In this document: piece after piece, positions 1 to 8,800 of the stretch
Position numbering within the stretch: position 1 is the first letter of the stretch
Layout: each line of letters starts with the position of its first letter
Assembly (NCBI RefSeq): GCF_023228785.1
Contig: NZ_JALOAN010000044.1
Location: 1 to 15,059 of the forward strand
Direction: 5' to 3'
Length of the DNA stretch: 15,059 nucleotides
DNA from: Sulfurimonas sp.
Lineage (GTDB): Bacteria > Campylobacterota > Campylobacteria > Campylobacterales > Sulfurimonadaceae
Notes under the pieces: model-generated
Told to the model about the DNA's origin: nothing
The model's input: only the letters and a program-made list of their open reading frames with translations
Database searches by the model: none
Translations under genes and position numbers: made by a program

Positions 1-301
1 TTAGTGCTTCAATAAAGGTCATTGCAACAAATAAGAAGAAGAAAATCTCTGCGATCTCTAGTATAAGGTGTGCAATTTCTACATCAAATGCTGAAAAATC
101 TAAGCCATTTGCTGCATAATAACCACCGAGCAACATAAACATAAAAGTACCTGTAAATAGGGCTGGTTTAGCCTTGTTTATATGGTACTTTTCTTCTGCT
201 GCTATAAAGTAATAGCCTACTATAAAAATCGCTAGCAATAACCAACCAAATGGCTCAACGGCTAAGTCGATTGCTTGAACGCTTTCTTCTACTCTAGTCA
301 T
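1..301 (-). CDS. nhaD: NhaD-type Na+/H+ antiporter, N-terminal part (runs off the window)
   Basis: The first 100 codons are visible, reading leftward from an ATG at 301..299; the rest lies outside the window. The protein begins MTRVEESVQAIDL and has hydrophobic stretches at about residues 18-34, 46-62 and 80-97. The segment ending AEIFFFLFVAMTFIEAL resembles the early membrane region of NhaD antiporters of the SLC13/ArsB-like ion transporter group, which exchange Na+ (or Li+) for H+ across the inner membrane. Its ATG overlaps the nadB stop as ATGA, so the two genes are probably translationally coupled and share a transcript. NhaD fits the salt-tolerant lifestyle of Sulfurimonas-like bacteria, but that link is inference. 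The family call rests on a short N-terminal piece; a related permease of the same superfamily is the main alternative. Confidence 0.75.
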   Translation of the reverse strand, partial: MTRVEESVQAIDLAVEPFGWLLLAIFIVGYYFIAAEEKYHINKAKPALFTGTFMFMLLGGYYAANGLDFSAFDVEIAHLILEIAEIFFFLFVAMTFIEAL

Positions 302-1749
302 TCTTTCTCCTGTAAAATTGTGTGTACACCAATAGAATTTTCTCTAGCTAGGCTTGAGAGAACTATCTCTTTTGCTGTAAGTAAACGAAACTTCAAAAGT
401 TTACCAATATTTTCTTTTAAAAGAGCATTAATTCTATCTAATGCCTCATTTAAACCTCTTTTTGTTCTCACTATAGAGACATTTTGCCACATTATTTGGC
501 GAAGTTCATTCTTCTTTTCTTTGTCCTCTTTGAGACTCATAATTTCATCGCTTACCTTAAACTCTATCATCTCTTTTGGTTTTGTGTTAGAGAGTATATC
601 ATCTACAGCCTCTTTTGCAAAAACAAGACCTTCTAAAAGAGAGTTTGATGCGAGTCTATTTGCCCCATGAACTCGAACAGAAGCTACTTCGCCAATAGCG
701 TAGAGTCCATCTATCTTTGGTACTTTGGCCTTTAAATCAGTTTTTATACCACCGATGGCATAGTGAAATGCTGGTGAAATTGGAACTCTTTGATATGGTA
801 CCTTGAAGCCTATATCTCTTAGGTTTTTATAGATATTTGGAAATCTTTTTATAAAATACTCAAAGTCAAAATTTTCAAGGTTTAAATATGTTTTAAGTCC
901 TGTTTTTTTAGTGTAGTCGTAGATGGATTTGCTCACGATGTCTCTTGAAGCTAACTCGCCTCTCTCATCATAATCAAAAAGAAATCTTTTACCATTTTCA
1001 TCTTCTATGGTAGCACCTTCACCTCTTAGAGCTTCTGTTAGGAGAAGTTTTTGAGCATTTTCGCTTTTTACAAAAACAGTAGGATGAAACTGCATCATCT
1101 CCATGTGCTCAAGTTCGATACCTTTCATCAAACAAAGACCTTGCATATCTGCGCTGATGCACGGTGCGTTTGTGTGATACTCAAAGAGAGAGCCAACTCC
1201 ACCACTAGCTATGATGATATCTTTTGCATAGATATTTGTGCTTTGTCTATTGTCAAGAACAGTTACTCCATAGCAGACATCATCTTTAATGAGTAGATCT
1301 ACAACTCTAGCATCACTAAGCATTGAGTGTTGGTTGTTCTTTAGTAAAAAGTAGTGAACATACCTACCTGTAGCATCTCCACCTGCATGGATGATTCTGC
1401 TTGTTGAGTGCGCTGCTTCTTTTGTATAGAGTAAGTTACCATCTTTATCGCAGTCAAATATAAATCCGCGGGCTATAAGATCATCTATCACACCTCTAGA
1501 GTTGTTGCTTAAAATCTTTACAGCATCTTCATCGCAAAGTCCAGCTCCAGCATCAAGCGTATCTTTTATATGAAGTGGAATATCATCTGCATCTTTTGCT
1601 AAGGCAATTCCACCTTGTGCATAAAAGCTATTGCACTTGAATGTCTCTCTTTTGTTTATGATGAGAACTTTTTTCTCTTTTGGAAGTAGTGAAGCAGCGT
1701 AAAGTCCAGCTACTCCAGCTCCTATAATTATAACATCGTACTGCATCAT
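298..1749 (-). CDS. nadB: L-aspartate oxidase (quinolinate synthase B subunit)
   Basis: This cytoplasmic FAD enzyme oxidises L-aspartate to iminoaspartate, the first step of de novo NAD synthesis, which NadA then uses. The 483-residue protein opens with the dinucleotide-binding motif GAGVAGLYAA (residues 10-19). It has the SFYAQGGIAL flavin-site motif (41-50), a substrate-capping region with MMQFHPTVF (218-226), and the family hallmark HGANRLASNSLLEG (361-374). It is shorter than the E. coli enzyme (540 residues). The tail ends ENSIGVHTILQEKE, where the family usually has an S-R-G-x-H type ending, so one conserved Arg seems replaced by Ile473. Two ATG codons sit in tandem at 1749 and 1746; the upstream lipoprotein stop overlaps both, so either could start the protein. 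The gene is coupled to nhaD downstream by ATGA. Succinate dehydrogenase/fumarate reductase flavoproteins are relatives, but the hallmark motif favours NadB. Confidence 0.93.
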   Translation of the reverse strand: MMQYDVIIIGAGVAGLYAASLLPKEKKVLIINKRETFKCNSFYAQGGIALAKDADDIPLHIKDTLDAGAGLCDEDAVKILSNNSRGVIDDLIARGFIFDCDKDGNLLYTKEAAHSTSRIIHAGGDATGRYVHYFLLKNNQHSMLSDARVVDLLIKDDVCYGVTVLDNRQSTNIYAKDIIIASGGVGSLFEYHTNAPCISADMQGLCLMKGIELEHMEMMQFHPTVFVKSENAQKLLLTEALRGEGATIEDENGKRFLFDYDERGELASRDIVSKSIYDYTKKTGLKTYLNLENFDFEYFIKRFPNIYKNLRDIGFKVPYQRVPISPAFHYAIGGIKTDLKAKVPKIDGLYAIGEVASVRVHGANRLASNSLLEGLVFAKEAVDDILSNTKPKEMIEFKVSDEIMSLKEDKEKKNELRQIMWQNVSIVRTKRGLNEALDRINALLKENIGKLLKFRLLTAKEIVLSSLARENSIGVHTILQEKE

Positions 1750-1904
1750 TTGCTTGGCTCTTTTATGATAAACTCAACATTTTCATCACCTTGTGGCGCA
1801 TCTTCAAGGTAATAGGGAGCTTTTTTATATCCACATCCATTTAGACTTAATGTAAAGCTTGATATAATTAAAATATAAAGAATAGTTTTTAGGTTTTTTT
1901 TCAA
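1746..1904 (-). CDS. Small lipoprotein with TTG start (LptM/YifL-like)
   Basis: This 52-residue gene has no ATG. The TTG at 1904..1902 is preceded on the minus strand by AAGGA with a 6-base gap, a good ribosome binding site, which decides the start. The product has a Lys-rich N-terminus (KKNLK), a hydrophobic stretch from about residue 7 to 20, and a lipobox L-N-G-C with the lipidated cysteine at 24, followed by GYKKAPYYLEDAP. The Cys-Gly-x-Lys-x-x-x-Tyr pattern right after the lipid site recalls LptM (YifL), a tiny lipoprotein that helps assemble the LptD lipopolysaccharide translocon. The resemblance covers only a few residues, so that function is a suggestion. Its TGA overlaps the nadB start (ATGATG), which points to co-translation with nadB. 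An outer-membrane location is inferred from the lipobox and the absence of Asp after the Cys. Confidence 0.72.
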   Translation of the reverse strand: MKKNLKTILYILIISSFTLSLNGCGYKKAPYYLEDAPQGDENVEFIIKEPSK

Positions 1905-2042
1905 TAATTTTCCTTAATTTTTGGCTAAAAAATCTTGAAACTAAACAAGAACTTGATAATAATATAGTAAATATTAAAAGAGCTTTAACTTGTGGGTATG
2001 CTAAATAATCTACTAAGATAACTGTAACGGATATAAAAGAAA
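1905..2042. promoter_or_regulatory. Divergent spacer between the lipoprotein-nadB-nhaD run and uvrC
   Basis: This AT-rich stretch must hold promoters for both directions. On the minus strand TATATT (forward 1961..1966) is a possible -10 box; on the plus strand TATGCT (1997..2002) is a weaker one. Neither has a convincing -35, which is common for sigma-70 promoters in Campylobacterota. The exact boxes are guesses. uvrC has only a weak purine-rich leader (AAAGAAA) before its ATG. Confidence 0.3.
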
Positions 2043-3845
2043 ATGACACTACAAGAGACGATAAAACAACTCCCTGATTCTGCTGGGATCTATGAGTATT
2101 TTGATAAAGATGGAAATCTTTTATATGTAGGAAAAGCAAAGAGCCTGCAAAAGAGGGTAAAGAGCTACTTTAGTTTTACTCCAAGCTTAAAGCCAAACTC
2201 TAAACTCTCCCTGAGAATCACTAGGATGATAGAGCAAACTGAGTCAATGAACTACATCTTAGTAAACTCAGAACATGATGCGCTTATACTTGAAAACTCA
2301 CTTATAAAACAACTAAATCCTAAATACAATATCTTACTTCGTGATGATAAAACATATCCATATATTTACATAGACACTTCAGAGAAATACCCAAGATTTG
2401 AGATTACAAGAAAAGTTATAAAAGATAGAGATATTGTCTATTTTGGCCCATTTTCAGTGGGTGCTAGAGATATTTTAAACTCCATATATGAGATCTGTAA
2501 ACTTGTTCAAAAAAAAGGCTCACTAAAGTCTAAAAAGCTCTGCCTTTATCATCAGATAGATAAGTGTTTAGGTCCATGTGAACTTGATATTCCCATTGCT
2601 CTTTACAAAAAAGAGGTAGATCTAGCCTATGAGCTTATTAAAAATAAAAAGATTTTAGTTAAAAAACTAGAAGAGAAAATGCTTTTTTACTCTGAAAATC
2701 TTAGGTTTGAAGAGGCGTTAGAGCTTCGTGATAGGATAGAGAGAATTACAAGATCTGAGATTAAAAGTGAGATAGACTTTGCTACAAATGAAGATTATGA
2801 CATTTTTGTTATCTCCAATTCAGAGTCTAGAGCTGTTGTGCTTAGACTCTTTATGAGAGATGGAAAAATTATCTCATCTTCACATGATTATATAGCACTA
2901 AATGAGGGTTTTGATGAAGATGAACTCTATCAAAGAGCGCTTATAAACTTCTACAAAGATGAGAAACCACCTATTGTTGCACCTATTTTAGTCGCATCAG
3001 AGTTTGATGGATTAGATCTTATGGAGGAGTATTTAAGTAATCTGTTTGAAAAAAAAGCATCTATAAAACAACCAAAACAAGGTAAAAGAAAACAGCTTAT
3101 AGATCTAGCTATTTTAAACGCCAATGAGCTTCTTAAAAAAGATAAAAACTCTAATGATAAAAAAGTGCTCTACGATCTAAAAGAGTTGTGTGGCTTAGAT
3201 AGAGTTCCAAATAGAGTAGAGGTTTTTGACAACTCTCATATGTCAGGAGTCGCTACGGTTGGAGCTATGATAGTTTATGAAGATGGAAAATTTGATAAAA
3301 AAAGTTATAGAACATATCATCTTGAGGCAAAAGATGAATATGCTCAAATGCGAGAGACTTTAACAAGAAGAGTAGATAGTTTTTCTAAGAATTCCCCTCC
3401 AGATCTATGGATCATTGATGGAGGATCTACTCTTTTAAAACTAGCCTTAGAGATAGTTGAGAGTTCAGGAGTTTTTATAGACGCTATTGCCATCTCTAAA
3501 GAAAAAATCGATGCAAAATCTCATAGAGCTAAGGGTAAGGCTGATGATATTATCCATACAAGAGATGAGGTTTTTAAACTTAAAAATTCAGACAAAAGAC
3601 TTCAATGGGTACAAAATTTGAGAGATGAAGCACACAGATCTGCTATAAATTTTCATAAAAAAACAAAGCTAAAACTCGATAAAGAGAGTAAACTTTTAAA
3701 TCTAAAAGGAATATCACAAGCAAAAGTTGTAAAACTTTTAAGCCATTTCGGCACATTTGAGGCTTTAAAGCTTACAACTCTCGATGAAATAGCATCAGTT
3801 TTAAACGAAAAAGATGCAAAAATAATTAAAACTATTTACTTCTAA
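2043..3845 (+). CDS. uvrC: UvrABC excinuclease subunit C
   Basis: UvrC makes the two incisions flanking a bulky DNA lesion during nucleotide excision repair, after UvrA and UvrB have located the damage. The 600-residue protein is full length and has all expected parts. The GIY-YIG nuclease for the 3' cut is at about 12-95 (GIY 15-17, YVG 28-30, Glu84 in LILEN). Cysteines 152, 167, 175 and 179 match the spacing reported for a 4Fe-4S cluster in E. coli UvrC. The UVR helix pair that contacts UvrB is at about 203-236. The RNase H-like nuclease for the 5' cut carries Asp396 (FDNSH), Asp459 (IIDGG) and His531 (DEAHRS). Helix-hairpin-helix motifs lie at about 551-600. It is a single gene, divergent from the nadB run, with a hairpin overlapping its stop. 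The start is the only suitable ATG and gives the usual family N-terminus. Confidence 0.97.
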   Translation: MTLQETIKQLPDSAGIYEYFDKDGNLLYVGKAKSLQKRVKSYFSFTPSLKPNSKLSLRITRMIEQTESMNYILVNSEHDALILENSLIKQLNPKYNILLRDDKTYPYIYIDTSEKYPRFEITRKVIKDRDIVYFGPFSVGARDILNSIYEICKLVQKKGSLKSKKLCLYHQIDKCLGPCELDIPIALYKKEVDLAYELIKNKKILVKKLEEKMLFYSENLRFEEALELRDRIERITRSEIKSEIDFATNEDYDIFVISNSESRAVVLRLFMRDGKIISSSHDYIALNEGFDEDELYQRALINFYKDEKPPIVAPILVASEFDGLDLMEEYLSNLFEKKASIKQPKQGKRKQLIDLAILNANELLKKDKNSNDKKVLYDLKELCGLDRVPNRVEVFDNSHMSGVATVGAMIVYEDGKFDKKSYRTYHLEAKDEYAQMRETLTRRVDSFSKNSPPDLWIIDGGSTLLKLALEIVESSGVFIDAIAISKEKIDAKSHRAKGKADDIIHTRDEVFKLKNSDKRLQWVQNLRDEAHRSAINFHKKTKLKLDKESKLLNLKGISQAKVVKLLSHFGTFEALKLTTLDEIASVLNEKDAKIIKTIYF

Positions 3846-3857
3846 GTGTAGTTTTTT
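3828..3857 (+). terminator. Probable terminator of uvrC
   Basis: AAAACTA (3828..3834) can pair with TAGTTTT (3849..3855), and the right arm runs straight into a T tract ending at 3857. An inner ACTT/AAGT pairing could extend the stem. The uvrC stop codon lies in the loop. The stem is short and AT-rich, so it is a weak terminator at best. Confidence 0.4.
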
Positions 3858-3863
3858 GTCTAT

Positions 3864-3869
3864 TATGAT
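3864..3869 (+). promoter_or_regulatory. Candidate -10 box of the signalling operon
   Basis: TATGAT matches the sigma-70 -10 consensus at five of six positions and sits 42 bases before the ATG of the PAS gene, just past the uvrC terminator. A T-rich tract lies upstream instead of a clear -35, as is usual in Campylobacterota. It would drive all four downstream genes. Confidence 0.4.
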
Positions 3870-3910
3870 ATATTTATGTCCATAATATTTCTAAGCAGAA
3901 GGTTAAGTTG

Positions 3911-4318
3911 ATGAATAACGTAGCTCCAGTTGATGAAGAGTACACTCCTGATGGAAGTGTGATGATAAGTGAAATGAACTTAGAAGGTACTATTACTTTT
4001 GCAAACAGGAAGTTTTGTGAGGTATCTGCTTATGAGCTTAATGAGCTTGTTGGACAAAATCACTCTATAACTAGACATCCTGATATGCCAAAGACTGTAT
4101 TTACAAAGATGTGGCAAACCTTAGAAGATTCTCAATCTTGGAATGGAGTATTAAAAAGTATTCGAAAAGATGGACATTATTATTGGAGCGAAACTGAAAT
4201 CATACCAATATATGATGAGAATGATGCAATAACAGGCTATATGAGTGCTAGAAGAGTTGCTTCGAGAAAAAATATTCAAGAAGCAGAAGAACTTTATGAA
4301 AAAATGCTTAAAAGTTAA
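3911..4318 (+). CDS. Small Aer/CetB-like PAS sensor protein
   Basis: This 135-residue cytoplasmic protein is almost entirely one PAS domain (about 14-117). It carries the Aer-type signature TRHPDMP (54-60) followed by a conserved Trp pattern (W68, W77, W92) and GYMSARR (109-115). In E. coli Aer the Arg, His and Asp of this motif are needed to bind FAD; here they are Arg55, His56 and Asp58. The protein therefore probably senses redox state through FAD. It has no membrane segment and no output domain, like Campylobacter CetB, which works with a separate partner (CetA). Here the neighbours are an HPt protein and a hybrid kinase, so its partner may be one of these; that is inference. AGAAGG lies 8 bases before ATG 3911. 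A TTG directly before it (3908) could also start the protein, but the ATG is preferred. Confidence 0.85.
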   Translation: MNNVAPVDEEYTPDGSVMISEMNLEGTITFANRKFCEVSAYELNELVGQNHSITRHPDMPKTVFTKMWQTLEDSQSWNGVLKSIRKDGHYYWSETEIIPIYDENDAITGYMSARRVASRKNIQEAEELYEKMLKS

Positions 4319-4327
4319 GGGATACGA

Positions 4328-5863
4328 ATGCTAATATATAATCATCAAAAAGAGTTTATAGGGATCGATGAATCCAACCTCAAAACTTTAGGCTTTTCTA
4401 CTCTATCGCAACTTATAAGTGAAGCAGATGACTTCGCAGATTTGTTTGTAAAAACGCCTGGATATATTCATAATTTTAAACATGTACACTGGATAGATTT
4501 TGTTATTTGTGCAGAATCAAATCAAGAATCAAGAGTCATCATCAATGTAAAGGGAAAAAGTTTTAGATGTAACTTAGACATTAAAGGAATTTACTTAAAA
4601 GAAGACCCAAATAATATGGGCTATTCAGTAAAACTTGTCAATCTTAGAGTTTTAAATCAAGCAGAACAAGAGATGGCACAAAAAGAGATAGAACAAAAGC
4701 CAGCTACTAAGCTAAATACTCCATTAGATATTATTGAAGATGATTATGAAGAAACTGCAAATAAAAACGAAAATCTAGAGATAAAATATGATGTAGATGA
4801 TACTATCTCTATAGATGATTTTGACGCATTCGAAGATCCAATAAAAGATATTTATGAAGACGAGCCTTTAGAGGTACAACAGGAAAACAAAGAAGTTCCA
4901 AAAGAGATAAAAAAAGAATCTTTAATCTCCCTCTATGGGAAAGATTTAGAAGTTGGAAGTGACTATATTTATAATCCTAAACTAGCTAGTGATGAACTTG
5001 GACTTCCAATAGAACTCATAGAAGAGTTTGTTCAAGACTTTATAGCTCAAGCAAATGACTTCAAAACAGATCTATACAATTCACTAAGTGATCAAAATAT
5101 AGATAATGTAAAAATACTATCTCATAAGTTAAAAGGCGTAGCTGCAAATCTTCGTATTGAAGATGCTTTTGAAGTTTTAACTACGATAAACAGTTCTGAA
5201 GATCTTTTAGAGATCGAACAGAGTTTAAATATGTTCTATAAGATAGTAGATACACTTGCTAAGAAAAAAGATACTAAAGAGCAGATCTCAACACAAGAGG
5301 ACTCACAAAGTGTAGCTGATGAAGATAACGAAGATGATATGTTTTTGAGTTTTAAAGATGAAGATGAGGTCAAAGATTCAGATATTCCTGATACGATAGA
5401 GATGCCTGAGTTAGCAGATGATGACTTTATAAATCTTGAACTAGATGAAGATATTTTTGAGCCAGAAGAAAAAATAGAGATAGAAGAGATAGAAGAGTTT
5501 GAAGAAACTCCAGAAATTAAAGAAGAAATAGAGACTCAAAAAGATATACAAATTTATTACGATAGAGCTAAGGCTGCTAGTGAAATAGGTATTGACGCCC
5601 AAAATTTTAATGAGTTACTTGTTGATTTTACAGATGAAGCAAAAGCTTATATCTCAGCGATACGAGCAGCTATAATAAATAGTGATTTTGGAGCATCTAA
5701 AAGTAGTTGCATTAAACTAAAAAGAATGTGTGAGACTATGAGAATAGATAGCTTTGATGAAGAGTTAAATTTAATCATGAACACAGAAGATAAAGATGTA
5801 ATACAACAGGCTATATCCACTATTGATACAAAACTAGATCTTATTTCAAGTACGGAGGCTTAA
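4328..5863 (+). CDS. Tandem HPt phosphotransfer protein with unknown N-terminal domain
   Basis: This 511-residue soluble protein has three folded parts joined by very acidic linkers (about 130-195 and 320-405). The N-terminal part (1-110, with DFADLFVKTPGYIHNF at 35-50) is a domain I do not recognise. The first HPt domain (about 215-312) has the phospho-accepting His266 in ILSHKLKG. The second region (about 409-505) aligns with the first: HKLKGVAANLRI matches IKLKRMCETMRI, so the histidine is replaced by Ile462 and this copy should not carry phosphate. The likely role is to shuttle phosphate between the hybrid kinase encoded next and the stand-alone receiver, with the second domain acting in binding only. 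The gene starts 9 bases after the PAS gene behind AAGGGA. Its TAA directly abuts the ATG of the kinase. The HPt call is firm; the relay assignment is inferred from operon context. Confidence 0.82.
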   Translation: MLIYNHQKEFIGIDESNLKTLGFSTLSQLISEADDFADLFVKTPGYIHNFKHVHWIDFVICAESNQESRVIINVKGKSFRCNLDIKGIYLKEDPNNMGYSVKLVNLRVLNQAEQEMAQKEIEQKPATKLNTPLDIIEDDYEETANKNENLEIKYDVDDTISIDDFDAFEDPIKDIYEDEPLEVQQENKEVPKEIKKESLISLYGKDLEVGSDYIYNPKLASDELGLPIELIEEFVQDFIAQANDFKTDLYNSLSDQNIDNVKILSHKLKGVAANLRIEDAFEVLTTINSSEDLLEIEQSLNMFYKIVDTLAKKKDTKEQISTQEDSQSVADEDNEDDMFLSFKDEDEVKDSDIPDTIEMPELADDDFINLELDEDIFEPEEKIEIEEIEEFEETPEIKEEIETQKDIQIYYDRAKAASEIGIDAQNFNELLVDFTDEAKAYISAIRAAIINSDFGASKSSCIKLKRMCETMRIDSFDEELNLIMNTEDKDVIQQAISTIDTKLDLISSTEA

Positions 5864-8800
5864 ATGCAGTTGGGTTTAAAAAACAGACTTAAGTTAATCA
5901 GCTTATTCCCTATAATTATTCTTTTTTTACTGACAAGTTACTATCTATATAGCTCATATAAAGAATATAGTAGTGCAAAAATGCTTCATGAAAAAATTAT
6001 TGAAAATAGATACTTAAATGAGGTAATTGGTAATGTAGCAAGAGAGAGAGGTATGACAGCGATGTACCTTGGAAATTCATCAGAAAATATCTTACTCTCT
6101 TTAAAAGAGCAGAGAAAGATAGTAGATGAAAAGTTCAGTGAGTATATGTACCAAACTCAAAAAAAGATACATGAACACTCGCAAGGAGAAGATAATTGTC
6201 TTGCTTGTCAGAGTGCTAAGTCTATAGAAGGAATTATAGAGCAGATTCAAACAGCAAGAGACCTTGTAGATAGAAATAAAGTAACATTTGTTGATGTTTT
6301 TACTAATATTTATGGAGAGGTTCAAAAAGTACTTATTGCTGAACTAAAACAGATCACAGAGTATCAAATAGATAAAGATATAAATGAGCTTTATTCAGTA
6401 TATATGTCCATGGTAAACGCCAAAGAACATAGTGGAATAGAGAGAGGGTATATGTCATATATCATTTCTCGTTCCGAAAAACTTCAAGAGAGAGATCTAA
6501 ATCTATGGTTATCCATCATTGGTAAAGCTGACTCTGTAGCTTATAAATCACTTCATGACGCAAAACTTTTAGATAAGATGAGTTTGATTTTTGAAAATGA
6601 GGATGCGATAGAGTTATTCGAAGATATAAATGCAGAAAGAACAGCCATAATATCTGAGAGTCAACAAGGAAACTATGATATCAGCTCAGGTATTTGGTTT
6701 ACAATGCACTCTGAAAAAATCAACTTAATTACAAGTGCAGAAGAGTTACTCTTAACTCAGATGATAAATAGAGCTCTAAGCGTTCAAGAAGCATCTCTAC
6801 AACTTCTTGTTATTGCTCTAACAATATGGCTCATTACACTAATCTTAGCAACACTTGGTTATTTTCTATCAAATGAGATTACTAGAAATATTAAAAACCT
6901 AGAAGAGATACTAAAGAGAGTTGCAGATGACACAAGCCAAAGTGATACTCAAGAAATTAATCTACAAACAACAGATGGTACAGCTCAAGCATACGATCTA
7001 CTTGAGAAGATAATTGAGCAAACAAAAAGAGATAAAGAAGTCGCTCAAGAGGCAAGTGAAGCTAAGTCTATGTTCTTGGCAAATATGTCACATGAGATTC
7101 GTACTCCTTTAAATGGGATAGTCGGGTTTACTGAACTTTTAAAAGATACAGGATTAGAAGAAGAGCAGAGTGAGTTTGTAGAGATCATAGAAAAATCATC
7201 TGAAAATCTTCTACAAATCATTAACAATATCTTAGATCTATCAAAAATTGAAAGTAATAAACTTGAAATTGAAGATATTTCCTTTGATCCTATTGTTGAG
7301 TTTGAGAGTGCGGTCGAAGTTTATGGTGTTCGTGCAAGTGAAAAACATATAGATCTGGGTTGTTTTATAGATCCAGCTCTAGAACAACCTTTAAATGGTG
7401 ATCCTACTAAACTAAAAGAAGTTATCATAAACCTTCTCTCAAATGCGATTAAGTTCACTAGTAGTGGAGGTTTTATAAATGTTAACATTAGAAAACAAGA
7501 GAGTGAAACAGAAGGTGTAACAAGAGTTAAGTTCGAAGTTCAAGATAATGGGATAGGCGTATCTAGTGAGCAAAAATCAAGAATTTTTGAAGCTTTTTCA
7601 CAAGCAGATACTTCGATAACTCGTAAATATGGTGGAACAGGACTAGGTCTTACAATTTCTAGTAGATTTATTGAGCTTATGGGTGGTCATCTTGATATTA
7701 GAAGTGAAGTTGGAGCAGGGACAACTTTCTTCTTTACTATTGATTTTGAAGAAGCAGAGCCATTAGAGGTCAGCCTAAAGGGCAAATTTTCAAATATTAA
7801 TGTACTTTTACTAAAAGATACTCACAAAACAAAAACTCAAGAGAAGTATCTCAAAGAGTATTTTGATTTTTATGGTGTTACTTATGCAAATTTTACAGAT
7901 TTTGATGAGCTAAACGCTCTTAATAAATCTTCTGATTATGATTTGATTTTTGTTGATTATGCTTATACTCAAGATGAAGATCTATCTTATTATGCCGGAC
8001 TTCCTCAAGCCCTTGTACTTTTAACAAAATCGTACTACATGAAGAAGATAGACTCTTTACATATAGATATATTTAAATCTATTTATGAGCCTTTAAATAT
8101 CTCTAAAGTAAAAAATATACTAGAGAACTACTCCAATAAGAACTTTAGTGCGAGTAAAATTAACAAGGAAAAAATCAAGCACTTAGATCTAGATACTACA
8201 AGGTTTAAAGCAAAAGCTTTAGTAGCAGAAGATAATATCATCAACCAAAAACTTATCAAAAGAACTCTTGAAGATCTAGGACTAAGTGTAAGCTTAGCAA
8301 GTAATGGTCTTGAAGCTTTTGCTAAAAGAAAAGATGGAGATTTTGATATTATTTTTATGGATATACAGATGCCAATCTTAGATGGTGTAGAGGCTACGGC
8401 TGAGATACTAAACTATGAAGAGGATTTTTCTAAACCGCATGTCCCAATCTTAGCACTAACTGCAAATGCTCTAAAGGGAGACAGAGAGAGATTTTTAAAA
8501 GCTGGACTTGATGAATATACAACTAAACCTCTAGTTCGAGCAGAAATTGTAAATCTTTTAACTCAATTTTTAGCAGATAAAATAGTAAGCATAAATGAAG
8601 ATAGCGAACAAGATGTCATAGAAGAGTATAAAGAACCAACCCAAGATACAAACACTTTAGAAAATGTTGAAGATAGTGAAAAACTTGCCATTGAAGAGGA
8701 AGTTAAAACACAATATAAGGCTGATATTTTACTAGCTAAAAAAAGTTCTTTTGAGTTAAAACTATATGCTCGACTTTTAGACTCATTAGGCTATACACAT

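Noticed and set aside
1051..1296. Plus-strand frames inside nadB, and similar ones inside lon and bamD
   Set aside because: All are antisense to well-identified full-length genes and show no protein-family features.
1825..2139. Minus-strand frame of 104 codons across the uvrC start, with a hydrophobic middle
   Set aside because: It overlaps the start of uvrC and the better-supported lipoprotein in another frame, has no good ribosome binding site, and its hydrophobicity follows from AT-rich spacer sequence.
6197..6211. C-x-x-C in the kinase as a c-type heme site
   Set aside because: Heme attachment needs C-x-x-C-H; here Gln follows the second Cys.
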